Below are positions 41,156 through 50,770 of a stretch of DNA of 64,000 nucleotides, piece by piece (position 1 is the stretch's first letter; each line of letters begins with the position of its first letter). This stretch comes from Prorocentrum cordatum. Taxonomy: Eukaryota; Sar; Dinophyceae; Prorocentrales; Prorocentraceae. The translations under genes were made by a program, and so were the position numbers. The notes under the pieces were generated by a model. The model made no database searches. It saw only the letters and a list, made by a program, of their open reading frames with translations, and was not told where the DNA came from. The stretch spans positions 472,513 through 536,512 of the forward strand of contig CAUYUJ010019615.1 of the NCBI GenBank assembly GCA_963575745.1. The letters are read 5' to 3'.

Positions 41156-42295
41156 GTCTTGCATTTACTCACGAAGAGAATAGGAGGATATCAGGGCACC
41201 CGTCAGTGAAGTCTCCGCCTTGAGGGGGGGCGCTGAGCTGCTGCACTGCTTGCTGGTGCTGCCTTCCACTCCTTCTCATCCCTCCCCCCTCTTCTCCCCT
41301 CTTCCTCCTCCGCCACAGGGCGACCCCCCGCGCGGGTAACAAAACGGGAGGGGCGCTGAGCGATTCCTGCAAGGCGCCAGATGTCGAGGAACGGAGGAGA
41401 GTTTAGCATGAAACTTCTGGGAGGTTGGATTCGGCGTCGGGGCTTGCACATCCGTGGTCAGAAGCCGGCTCAATCCAGTACAATCCAGCTCACAGTCTTG
41501 TCCAATCTGGCTAAATCCCGGGGCTAACCCAGCCTGCTCCACACAGATGCCGTCGTACTAGGGCCTAGTAGCCTTTAACTGCTCTTACAAAGACATTACA
41601 GGAGATTCTTCCTGAGAGAGTGAGCTCCCCAGAACTCCTTCTGGGGGCCTCTTTGGTAGAGGTTTCGACGATGGTCCTGGCCACCCCCGCCGAAGCCCAT
41701 ATCTTTTTTTGCCGAAGCCCAAGCCGAAGCCCATATCTTTTCCGCCTCGGTCGCCTCAGGAGGAGGAGGAGGAGGAAGCTCAGTCCAGGTCGCCTCGGGG
41801 TGGACGAAGGCTCAGGGGATGCCAGGCCGGCCCCTTGACCCTTGATTTGTGGAGCCCATCTGGGGGACTGGGCTCCATCTTGGACATCTTCGGAACAGTC
41901 GTAGGGTGTGGAGCGGGACCCGGAACTTTCAGAACTCAGTGACAAAGACACAAGACGGGCAGAGCGATGCCAAATGCCGGTAGAGAGGCCGTTGGTTGTT
42001 CGTTCTGCGGGGCTGATTTGGGACCACAGCGGATCAGACAAGTTCAGCGCAGCGAGACATGGTTCATGGTTGAGACGGAAAGCGGTTGAGTTGCAAAGGG
42101 TCGTCGTATGAAGTAAGCTATTCGCTTGATGTTGATCCAGGGCTTTCAGCAGCAGCACCGGCAGATTGCTAGTCAGGGGAAGGGGAGGAAGAGGGTTGGG
42201 AGCGAAGGATGGGGAAGTGAAGGTTTAGAGGATGAGGAGGAGGAGGAGTTGGAGGAACAGGAACAACGGTGGAACACAATGAAGATGTGGTAGTT
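41156..42295. other. No gene supported
   Basis: Open frames occur, including one minus frame of 197 codons (41565-42158), but nothing is recognised. A short gga patch lies at 41758-41776 and a gag patch at 42231-42252. Confidence 0.3.
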
Positions 42296-42299
42296 TTTG

Positions 42300-42415
42300 C
42301 GTCCGCCCCGGATCCTGACCAACCGATCGGTCGTCCCCGGACGTCCCTTTGGAGGGTCCCAAGGGGTTGCCACGGGCCTCAGGAGCCGCCCCCCCCCAAA
42401 AGCCGAAAGTATGTG
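42300..42415 (-). mobile_element. Dispersed element family D, diverged copy
   Basis: Reverse orientation with gtccccgg, gggtcccaagggg, gggcctcaggag and a C run then aaagccgaaa. Confidence 0.45.
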
Positions 42416-42477
42416 GAAACTTTTTCCAGAGACGTTTTTGCATAGTTCACCTGCCTGCTTTCACCGCTCAGATTTTG

Positions 42478-42680
42478 TCTAGGCCTCCAAGATGGGGTCG
42501 GAGTAGATGCGGCGCGATGTGGGGCTAAATTCCTCCACGCCGACGTCGCGGATACATCGTCGATGTCGCTGAGGCGTCGTCGGTGCATCGCCGATGCATC
42601 GCCTATGCATCGCCGATGTATCGCCGATGCGGCCAGATCCTCCGACCCCATCTACTCCGACCCCATCTAGGAGGCCTCTA
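42478..42680. mobile_element. TIR element family J, copy 1, with TCTA duplication
   Basis: The element is 42482-42676 (195 bp). TIRs begin GGCCTCC(A/T)AGATGGGGTCGG and continue AGTAGATG. TCTA lies on both sides (42478-42481, 42677-42680). The interior carries gatgcatcgcc units, a 9-12 bp satellite of self-complementary words. Copy 2 is at 62882-63063. Confidence 0.75.
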
Positions 42681-42918
42681 TCCTGGCGCCGCATTTGTTC
42701 GCAAGGAGGGTTCTTGCCTGCGCGCCCCGGGGACCCTTGCGGACCGATCCGGCTCGATACTTGCTGCAGAAAGCTGGGACCCAGGGCTCCCGTCGGGCTT
42801 CTGCTGCACGATGCTGCGATTTGTTTGTGACGTTGGGTATCAGGGTAACTTGCCTCCCTTCTCCTCCGACCTCGATTTTCGTTCGTGTGTGACCCCCCAG
42901 TGATCTCGACCCCTTCCC

Positions 42919-43064
42919 ATGGCAGAGCCGGCACTTTTTGATCGTCGATGGACCGGGAAACGGCTTCCGGATGCCGAGCACGTCCAAAGATTGGCCTTCA
43001 TTCTCTCTTCGTTTCGCCCGGGTCCGAGGGTGATCCACGAGTGGCTCGGGGAGCCCTTTGGCAG
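42919..43064 (+). CDS. First-exon candidate, 48 codons, unrecognised
   Basis: An ATG, with an in-frame TGA 18 bp upstream, opens a frame encoding MAEPALFDRRWTGKRLPDAE and a continuation to HEWLGEPFG. It ends at a consensus donor ggcag|GTGAGG. A 37-nt intron to cccgcacag|GGC at 43101/43102 is possible. After it, one frame gives GTEVPKEKKTAAL and a stop, but the phase-consistent frame is a different, Arg-rich one, so the second exon is unsettled. No domain was identified. The minus strand is also open. Confidence 0.3.
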
Positions 43065-43101
43065 GTGAGGGAGGCGTCACGCTGCGTCCGCCCCCGCACA
43101 G

Positions 43102-43800
43102 GGCACGGAGGTGCCGAAGGAGAAGAAGACCGCGGCGCTGTGAGGCTCTGGGCGGTCGCTGCCCTCCGTGCCCACGGCTGGCGGCCCTGCGCAGAGAAGG
43201 GCGCGCGCCCGCCCGCCCGTCGAGCGTGCGCTCCGGGAGCACGGCGCAGACGAGGCTCCTCCTTTCGGGAAGCAGGCAGGCTGGGGATGGTCCTCGCTGT
43301 CTTTCTCTTATTCATTGTGTTACCGATCGGCGCGGGGCCTCGGACCCCCCCTCCCACCCCCCATCGTGGAGTGGGTCTTGGCTGTTTCTGGCGCCTGTGT
43401 CAGGAGGGTGGAGCCTCCCCCGCAGGACGCACTGCCGCAAACAGTCGCATCAAGCAGATGTCTGGAGCCAGACTCCCCCCCCTTCCGCCCAATGTCGAAA
43501 CGCCGAAGACTAAACCGTTGACATGAGGATCAATCTGTATACACGGCGGTTGGGACAGCTCTCGGAGCGCTCCAGGACGCTCTGGAATGGCCGCGGCGCC
43601 CGGTGCATTCTCCAGGCTCGCCGGGTCTCGGGGATTCCCGAGTCATCCTCGTCCGAATGAGTCCTCGTCTTGCCTTCGTCTAGATGAAGCGGGTCCAGGA
43701 GGAAAAGGGTCCTGGATGTCGTTTCGCCGCTCTCTGTCTCCCCGGGGCACTTCCTGGGCCCCAGGGCGTCAAGAGTCGAGTGAGGATGGGAAGTTGGTCA
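43102..43800. other. Unassigned
   Basis: Possible continuation of the 42919 gene. At least three plus frames are partly open and I cannot choose between them. Confidence 0.25.
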
Positions 43801-43804
43801 TTGT

Positions 43805-43980
43805 CGAATAAGGGAGGGGGCGGAGTAGGAGGAGGAGGAGGAGGAGGAGGAGGAGGAGGAGGAGGCGGAGGAGGAGGAGGAGGACCATAATCGAGCGTCG
43901 AGGAGGAGCGGCGGGAGGAGGGGGAGAGGAGGAGGAGGAGGAGGAGGAGGAGAGAGGAGGAGGAGGAGGAGGAGAAGGAC
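43805..43980 (+). repeat. (GGA)n polypurine tract
   Basis: gga triplets with a short break at 43886-43915. Confidence 0.95.
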
Positions 43981-44048
43981 GAGGTGCAGCATCGAGCGTC
44001 GAGACGAGACGAGTGACGTCGAGTCTTGGGGAAAGCTCTGGGCTCCAG

Positions 44049-44170
44049 GGGCCGTCTCCATCAGGCCGGGGCCCCCTTCCCTGAAGCCGATCCGCTCCTT
44101 GCTCTCCGTGCGCTCGGTGGCCTTCGGCAGCGCGCAGTGGCGGGACGAGCGGGGCCTTGGGGCCCTCTGA
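44049..44170 (+). CDS. Terminal-exon candidate with extreme GC3, unrecognised
   Basis: After gggctccag|GGG the frame encodes AVSIRPGPPSLKPIRSLLSV and RSVAFGSAQWRDERGLGAL, then TGA. Of 39 codons, 37 end in G or C while second positions are about half A/T, a clear codon structure. It is flanked on both sides by GGA tracts. The minus strand is open too, but with weaker codon structure. I do not recognise the peptide. The gene it belongs to is unknown; 42919-43064 is the nearest upstream exon candidate. Confidence 0.35.
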
Positions 44171-44175
44171 GATGG

Positions 44176-44290
44176 CACGGAGGAGGAGGAGGAGGAGGCG
44201 GAGGAGGAGGAGGAGGCGGAGGAGGAGGAGGAGGAGGAGGAGGAGGAGGAGGAGGAGGAGGAGGGGGAGGAGGAGGAGGAGGGGGCCTCT
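44176..44290 (+). repeat. (GGA)n polypurine tract
   Basis: Near-perfect gga triplets. Confidence 0.95.
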
Positions 44291-45760
44291 TCGTGGAAGC
44301 CCTGCCGCAGCTGAGAGGACCCGTTCGAGGTCTGTGCAGCGCGATCGCTGGGCAGCGACGCTGACCTCGGCTTCTCCCTGCACCCGCACAGCACTCGGAC
44401 CGCACTCGGCCCCTCCTCCCGCTCCTCCCGCCTGCCCTTCCTGCTCCTGAGATCCTCTCCTCGCCTTCCCGCTCCTCCCGTTCCTCTTCTCGCTTCCCCT
44501 GAGCTCCGAGGTTGCAGCAAAAGGCTGCAGAATCGAAACAAAAAGAAACGCGGCCAGACCCTGGGACCCCCCCCGTCTGCATCATTGTTCGAGCCGGATC
44601 GATCTGTGAGGGCCCAAGGGCCCGAAGTTGAGCGACAACGCCCGGCTCAAACAAAATGGAGCTTCCAGGATCTCAGGGTCCCTGGAGGGGCGAGTCCGGT
44701 CCGAGTGTCAGGTCCCGGATGTGCTCCAAATATTCTTTTTGGGGATGGGGCCCAGGTCTCGGACAGCGCTGGGGGCCACGAAGCCTCCCCTCTCGGGGGC
44801 GGCAAAGAGGGGGATGATGACAAGGGGGGGTGGATATCATGGCGGGGGCCATGATATTTCCCCAGATTTCATGGCGCCTCGTCTTATTTCATTACGTCCC
44901 TGGCCCCCCGGCTGGGCCGCGCACATGCCGCCGGTCATGATTTGCACCCCCCCTCTTGGACGCCCCCCTCTTGGCCGACCCCGACCCTCTGGAGCAGTGG
45001 CCAGAAAGGCCCGCATGCCCTCAGGCCGAGGGCCCACGCCCCCTCGCGCCACCGACCCTGCGTTCTGGGCGCCCAGCGGCCCACACGGCGCGCAGGGGCG
45101 GGCGGTGTTTCCAGGCGGGGCGACCTTCCGCGCGAGCTGGAGCATCCGACCACCCTCGTCAAAGTTAAGCTCAAAAATGGCGACCACGCCCTAGCGACGT
45201 CGGCGCGCTCTTCAGTGTCGATGGACGCCCCTCCAATGTCGGGGCCAAGGCAGAAGTGGTCTGACCGGGAACGCCTCATAAGTTCGATGATGACCGACAT
45301 TGGAGGGGCGGCGCATACAAGTACCTCGCAGTCACCGTAACTCTGACCAGTATCTCCCCACGAACAGTTCAGCCACGTAAGACATTTTTGAGGTGAATTT
45401 TGACGAGGGTTGTAGGGGGCTTCTTCTCTGCGGCCCATCTGCTTCCAAAGACCAGTGGCGGAGCAGCAGACAGCAAGACCGCGGCCCTTCCTTCGGTCTT
45501 GCGCCTTCGGGCCTCCTGGAGAGCCCTCGTCGCCACTGCCGGGTTCGCCGCGCAGCCCAGGTCAGGACGCACCACGGGAGAGATCCGTGGAGCAGCAGTC
45601 TCGGTATCTCTCTGCTCCCCAAAAAGGGCCTCTTCGTGGAAGCCTCCGATCCCTCCAGGCCGCCCCCGGCGCACTGCCCCGTCCCTCATCGGATCGGCGA
45701 CGCGCCGTCGGCGATGGAGCGCGTCGCCGATCCTCGCTTTTTCCACGCGCAGCGTGGGCC
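44291..45760. other. No gene supported
   Basis: Several frames on both strands are open for 100 to 170 codons, as expected at this GC. No tandem structure is obvious and nothing is recognised. Confidence 0.3.
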
Positions 45761-45761
45761 T

Positions 45762-45912
45762 CTACAGGGGGGGAATTCAAACATCGGAAAAAACTAGTCA
45801 GGGGACCATTTTTGAACTATTTATCATATTTGGAGTGCTCTTTGACCACTTTTAATTTTTCGTCCACAATCACGGGGCAGGCCCGACTTCAGTCTAAGGC
45901 TGAGTGCTCTCG
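45762..45912. mobile_element. TIR element family K, copy 1, A/T-rich core
   Basis: The left end cctctacaggggg is mirrored loosely by acggggcaggcccgact at the right. The core is strongly A/T-rich (ttgaactatttatcatatttgg). The same plan is clear at 61470-61645 and partial at 50680-50770. Confidence 0.55.
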
Positions 45913-45989
45913 TTCGATCTCCCGCGAGCTCGGTGCCCCTCTGGTCGCCCGCGGATGGCCCGCGATCAGCCCCCTCGGCGAGATCAGGG

Positions 45990-46200
45990 TCCACTTCGAC
46001 CTATTCGATCCGATGTCGACGCTGTCCGCCCCGATCCAATTCGGTTCCGATTACCCGGCGACCCGATGCGGCCCGAAGCTCTCGCTCTGGCGCTGCTGTG
46101 CATCCTGGCGCGGCCCATCGGAGTCGAGTTCGGCTCCATGCCGATGCGTCCTGATCCGACGCGCGTTCCGATCCGATCCAACTTCCCCACCCGAGGCTGA
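45990..46200 (+). mobile_element. Dispersed ~210-bp repeat G, copy 2
   Basis: attcgatccgatgtcgacg...gatccaattcggttccgat...gatgcggcccgaagctc...ctgctgtgcatcctggcgcggccc...gatccgacgcgcgttccgatccga. It aligns over its whole length with 55395-55610. Confidence 0.75.
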
Positions 46201-46484
46201 CTGGTCATTCAGGTTGATCGCGCAGCCAAAAGGTGTAGGAATAAGGACCCCTCTGGTGCCCGGCAGGGGCTCCGTCGAAGGCACATCAGCATTGGCAGAT
46301 GCACAGCAGGCACGGCAGATACGAGACTGGCCTGCCGGCGGGCACGTATCCCCCGACGGCCCCGAGGGCCCGCAGAAGCCTTGCGGCACCTCGGGAAGCT
46401 CAAAGATCGACGGCACACGTGCCCCTCGATGTCTTCTGGCAGGATCTGTTTTTTTTATCGTATGTGTACGTGTACGCCTCCGGA

Positions 46485-46570
46485 GCTCCGCGCGGACTTC
46501 CTTGAATCGGCGCCGCACGCCACTCTGGTACGAGGGGCCGGGCGCCGACCCAAGGCATTCGCGCGGGCCT
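46485..46570. mobile_element. Hairpin element F, copy 3 (short)
   Basis: Left arm ccggagctccgcgcggac then cttgaatcggcgcc; right arm ggcgccgacccaaggcattcgcgcggg then cctccga. The spacer is shorter than in other copies. Confidence 0.55.
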
Positions 46571-46659
46571 CCGAACTGTCGTTGCCCGTTCCTCTCCGTT
46601 CCTCTACCCAGGGGGCCCGGTGTCCCAGGTCCTTCCCAGGTCCTTCCCGGGCGCCCTCG

Positions 46660-46915
46660 CAACTACAGGGCCGGACTACAGGTCCCCCCAGACTGCAGGT
46701 ACCCCGCGGGACTGCATTCACGCGTGCGTTGACGCGTGAGCACGCGTTCCCCCCCAGACTGCAGGTACCCCCCCCCCCCTGGACTGCAGGTACCATTCCC
46801 CCAGACTTCAGGTACCCCAGCCCGGACTATTGGTACCCCCCCCGGACTACAGGTATACCCCTTCCCCAGATTGCAGGTACCTTCCCCCAGACTACAGGTA
46901 CCTCTAGAACTAGTG
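46660..46915 (+). repeat. GACT(G/A)CAGGTACCCC tandem repeat
   Basis: About nine units of 20-30 bp, each with actgcaggtac or actacaggta and a C run. Confidence 0.85.
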
Positions 46916-46954
46916 AGAGACATAGAGTACAGTCGAGGCTGATTACTAGGTCGA

Positions 46955-47075
46955 CCCTGCCAACTCAAGGGTACCCTTATGTCCTGTGGTTCGCGACCCA
47001 TGCCTTCTACCTTCCTATGGCAACGTGGCCCTCGGAAGGGTCTTGTGTCACCTCGCGTGTCCTCTCCAATGAGCC
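46955..47075 (+). repeat. Dispersed repeat shared with 5810-5925
   Basis: Shared words in order: caggggt(t/a)..., gtc(t/c)tgtg(t/g)ttc, cattcct/cttccta, cgtggccctcggaagg, tcttgtgtc and ctcgcgtgtcctct. Roughly 75% identical by eye. Confidence 0.65.
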
Positions 47076-47226
47076 CCGACTGTACGTCAAAACGCCGTAG
47101 GAAAGCACGACCGGAGTCCTCGATCCCATCTCTGCACCAGACCTTTCGATATGGTTAGATTTCGATAGTGTTTGTTTCTAGGCCCGTGCGGCATCGACGC
47201 ACGGTCCGCTCCAGCGAAGCGAAGCG

Positions 47227-47278
47227 AAGAGGAGGAGGAGGAGGAGGAGGAGGAGGAGGAGGAGGAGGAGGAGGGAGA
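47227..47278 (+). repeat. (GGA)n tract
   Basis: Perfect triplets. Confidence 0.95.
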
Positions 47279-47324
47279 GGAAGAACACGCTGGGAGGAGA
47301 AGGATGCAGTCTGCAGGGTCCCCA

Positions 47325-47460
47325 GACCCCCGACGTCATGATTTTTTCTTGACGTCGACCCTCGAAGGTCTCGACTCATTTCATTCCCAATGACAGGTTT
47401 CTCATCTGGAGTCGTTTTTTTGACGATACCGAGGCCCGGTAGGGCCCCCCAGAGGCCCAC
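47325..47460 (-). mobile_element. Dispersed element family D copy
   Basis: Reverse orientation: cgacgtcatgattttttcttgacgtcg...ggtctcgactcatttcattcccaatgacaggtttctcat...gagtcgtttttttgacgataccgaggcccgg. Confidence 0.7.
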
Positions 47461-47599
47461 ACACGTAGAAAGACCTCACCTCCTGATCTTTTCATGACCC
47501 GCGGGGGGGGGCCTGGGGAGACGTCAGGGCAATCTGTGCAGTGTCCGCCGCGCCTCCTCTTCGCATTCTCGTTCCCCTCCTTGCTTACTTTTCCCCCTC

Positions 47600-47920
47600 T
47601 TCATCCTCCTCCTCCTGGTCTTGATGCTGGCTTTGAGACCGTCACGCGGCGCCACTCCTCGTCCTCCTCCTCCTCCTCCTCCTCCTCCTCCTCCTCCTGC
47701 TCCTCCTCCTCCTGCCCCTCCTCCTCATTATTCTCCTCGTCGTCTCATCCTCCCCCTCCTCCTGCCCCTCCTCCTCCTCCTCCTCCTCCTCCTCCTCCTC
47801 CTCCTCCTCCTCCTCCTCCTCCTCCTCCTCCTCCTCCTCCCTCTCCTCCTCCTCCTCCTCCTCCTCCTCCTCCTCCTCCTCTCCTCCTCCTCCTCCTCCT
47901 CCTCCTCCTCCCCCTCTTCG
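47600..47920 (-). repeat. (CTC)n polypyrimidine tract
   Basis: About 300 bp of ctc triplets with few interruptions. Confidence 0.95.
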
Positions 47921-48159
47921 ATTCTCACTTTGGGCTCCCAGCCAGCCGGCCGACGGCGGGACCCCCGCCGGCCGACCGACCGCGGGCCGGAGCCGCGCGG
48001 CACCGCCGAAGGCGGCGCCTCTTCGTCGCAGCAGGCGCGCGGCCTTCCGGCCGCCTCGGGGCCGCGCGGGCGCGCGCGCGGCGCTCGCCGGCCGGCTTCA
48101 GGGAGTCTCGCGTTCCAGATCTGTTCAGCTCCCATTCCCAGGAGCGTTTCTTCCAAACC

Positions 48160-49475
48160 ATCCTGTGGTGTTGGGTCCTCGCATCGGAGAGACAGCGCCC
48201 CGCGTCACTCCTCCTCCCCTCCTCCCTCCTCCCTCCCCCTCCTCCCCCTCCTCCCCCTCTTTCCTCCCTGCGCTTCACCCACCCAGTACAGCGCTTCGTG
48301 GCCCCATAGGGAGCTCCACCGAAGGCCCCAGCGCCACCGCCCGCGTGCGTCACCCACACCCATTTCGGCACACCCCTGACACGTTTCGTGGCCCCATAGG
48401 GAGCTCCACCGAAGGCCACAGCGCCACCGCCCACGTGCGTCACCCACACCCATTTCGGCACACCCATTACACGCTTCGTGGCGCTATAGGAAGCTCCACC
48501 AGAGGCCACAGTGCCACCGCCCGCACGCGTCACCCACACTCATGTCAGCACACCTCTCACACGCTTCGTGGCCCTATAGGTAGGAAGAGCCACCGATGGC
48601 CACACTGCCACCGCCCGCATGCGTCACCCACAGCCATTTCCGGGACACATCTCACACGTTTCGTGGCCCCATAGGGAGCTCCACCGAAAGCCCCAGTGCC
48701 AACGCCCGCGTGCGTCACCCACACCCATTTCGGCGCACCCCTCACACGTTTCGTGGCCCCATAGGGAGCTTCACCGGAGGCCCCAGTGCGTCACCCACAC
48801 CCGTTTCGGCACACATCTCACACGTTTCGTGGCCCCATAGGGAGCACAGCCCGCATGCGTCACCCACACCCATTTCGGCACACCCATCACACGCTTCATG
48901 GCCCCATAGCGAGCTCCAACGAAGGCTCCAATGCCACCGTCCGCATGCGCCACCCACGCCCATTCTGGCACACCCCTGACACGTTTCGTGGCCTCATAAG
49001 GGGGCTTCCACCAGAGGCAATTCGTCGCACCCCTCACACGCATCGTGGCCCCACAGGGAGCTTCAACGAAAGCCCCAGTGCCACCGCCCGCATGCGTCAA
49101 CCACGCACATTCCGGCACACCCCTCACGCGTGTCGTGGCCCCATGGGGAGCTCCACCGAAGGCGCCATTGGCTGCGTTCGCATGCGCCCACCGCGCCCAT
49201 TTCGGCACCCCCATCACACGTTTCGCCGCCCCAAATGGAGGTCCACCGACGGCCCCAGTGGCTGCGGCTGCGTTCACATGCGCCCATGCACCTATTTCGG
49301 CACACCTCTCAAGCTTTTCGGGGCCCCATAGGGAATTCCACCTACGGTCCAAGTGGCTGCTTTCGCATGCGCCCACTGGATTGATTTCGCCACACCCCTC
49401 ACACGCTTCGTGGCCCTATCGGGAGCTCTTCCGAATGCGGTGCACACAACTGCATATGGTTGGGTCCTTCGCCTG
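48160..49475. mobile_element. Composite repeat unit A, copy 2, with ~90-bp minisatellite
   Basis: Starts tgtggtgttgggtcctcgc, passes a CTC-rich part, then has about a dozen ~90-bp units (cgtggccccatagggagctccac, cccacacccatttcggcacac). Unit starts fall at about 48297, 48387, 48476, 48567, 48660 and 48752, then slightly irregularly. It ends gcatatggttgggtccttcgcc. Because the unit is a multiple of 3, frames stay open on both strands (for example the minus word ATKRVRGVPKW), but stops interrupt each of them. Confidence 0.75.
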
Positions 49476-49589
49476 GCTAATTTTTGTTTTCAACCTTCTG
49501 GGCCGTCACTCGCGTTATGCCCCCTCCCCTCCCCCCCCTTTCTCCTCCATCCGGGCTTTCGATTCCCAGACATGCTCGAGTCACGAGAA

Positions 49590-49735
49590 AATCAGGGCGG
49601 GAGGTTTTCGGCATCTGGGGGCACTCGCCGGGCCCCAGGGCCGTCAAGAAGCGACTCGCGATGAAAAGGCGGTCGTGGGTAATGGGTCGAGACCTTGGGG
49701 TGTCGACGTCATGAGAGAATGATGACGTCTGGGCT
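49590..49735 (+). mobile_element. Dispersed element family D, well-preserved copy
   Basis: ggttttcggcatctgggggc...gccgggccccagggccgtcaagaagcgactcgcgatgaaaaggcggtc...ggtcgagaccttggggtgtcgacgtcatg...gacgtctggg. Confidence 0.75.
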
Positions 49736-49828
49736 CTGGGCTTGTTTCATACACTGGTCGCATCAAATTAAGAGACCATCGGTTTGGGTGCCAACAGAAG
49801 CCCTGGAGACACATCGTGGGATCTTCAC

Positions 49829-49942
49829 AGGTCGACGAAGGATGGGCTTCAAGATTATGATATCAAGATTCCTCATCGTATGCCGTCGTATGCCTCTAAG
49901 GTCTACGGGGTCCATCCACATCTTCTCGCATTCGACAAATGA
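49829..49942 (+). pseudogene. Protein-like fragment, probably decayed
   Basis: In a repeat-free, lower-GC stretch the frame after cttcac encodes RSTKDGLQDYDIKIPHRMPS, then YASKVYGVHPHLLAFDK and a stop. Just upstream, another frame gives HQIKRPSVWVPTEALETHRG. The two may be parts of one peptide split by a frameshift. The residues look like a conserved protein, but I cannot name it. Confidence 0.3.
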
Positions 49943-50024
49943 CGCCTCCCTCACCAACAAAAGGAAGTGTCGATCGAGTCGCGACGGCAAGTTTTTCTTA
50001 AATTATCCATCCCGGGGCCTTGAC

Positions 50025-50225
50025 CATGCCCAAGGATCTTCAAAAAGCGATTTGGAATCCAAAATTGGTCCCGGCGAAAGGGTCCTGATCTTTGGTGAGC
50101 CACGTCGCGACGTCGGAGTCGATTCTACGGAGTCGCCAGAGGTCCCGACCCTTTTCCACCGGATCAGCTTGTCATCCTGGCTCGTTTTTGTAACCGCCCT
50201 GGCGTCCAGCAAAGGCCCCCCGTCA
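50025..50225. mobile_element. Inverted pair of family D elements
   Basis: A forward half (gatttggaatccaaaattggtcccggcgaaagggtcctgatc...gagccacgtcgcgacg) is followed by a reverse half (gtcccgacccttttccaccggatcagcttgtcatcctggctcg...gccctggcg). Together they form a large imperfect palindrome. Confidence 0.55.
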
Positions 50226-50532
50226 ATCGTGCTTCAAGGTTATGATCACCACAGCTTTCATCACCCTTCCCGCACCGGTGCTGATCGACCGTGGGCGGCG
50301 GCAGCTGCGACATCGCTCAGGGCTGAGAAAGCACCGCGACAGAAGAAACTGCGACAACGTCCGCGGCTGGCGGGAACCCTGACAGCACTTACCAGTCACC
50401 CACCTGAAACGGCCAGATTGGAGCAGGTGGAGGATGACGACGACGCCAATGACGAAACGTTCGTCATCGTATCCCTCACCCTTTTCATCCTCCCCATCTC
50501 CTTCTCTCCGTCCGGATTCTGCTCTTCCGTGC

Positions 50533-50640
50533 TCCTCCTCCCCCTCCTCCTCCCCCTCCTCCTCCCCCTCCTCCTCCTCCTCCTCCTCCTCCTCCTCCTC
50601 CTCCTCCTCCTCCTCCTCCTCCTCCCCCTCCTCCCCCTCC
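50533..50640 (-). repeat. (CTC)n polypyrimidine tract
   Basis: ctc and ctcctcccc units. Confidence 0.95.
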
Positions 50641-50679
50641 TGCGCATCCTCCAGCTCGCCCCTCGTCCCCAAATTATGT

Positions 50680-50770
50680 TTACATTATTTTTGGGATTGT
50701 TTTTGGGGTATGTTTTGTTTTTCGTCGAAAATCCCCCTGTAGGGGGACAGGCCCGACTTAGCCCAAGGGC
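50680..50770. mobile_element. TIR element family K, partial copy
   Basis: A/T-rich core (attatgtttacattatttttggg) and right end aaaatccccctgtagggggacaggcccgactta. The left end appears lost into the CTC tract. Confidence 0.55.

Noticed and set aside
44061-44541. Minus-strand coding across 44049-44170 (LPKATERTESKERIGFR)
   Set aside because: The peptide looks plausible, but the plus-strand frame has much stronger third-position bias and a splice acceptor. The rest of the minus frame is repeat.
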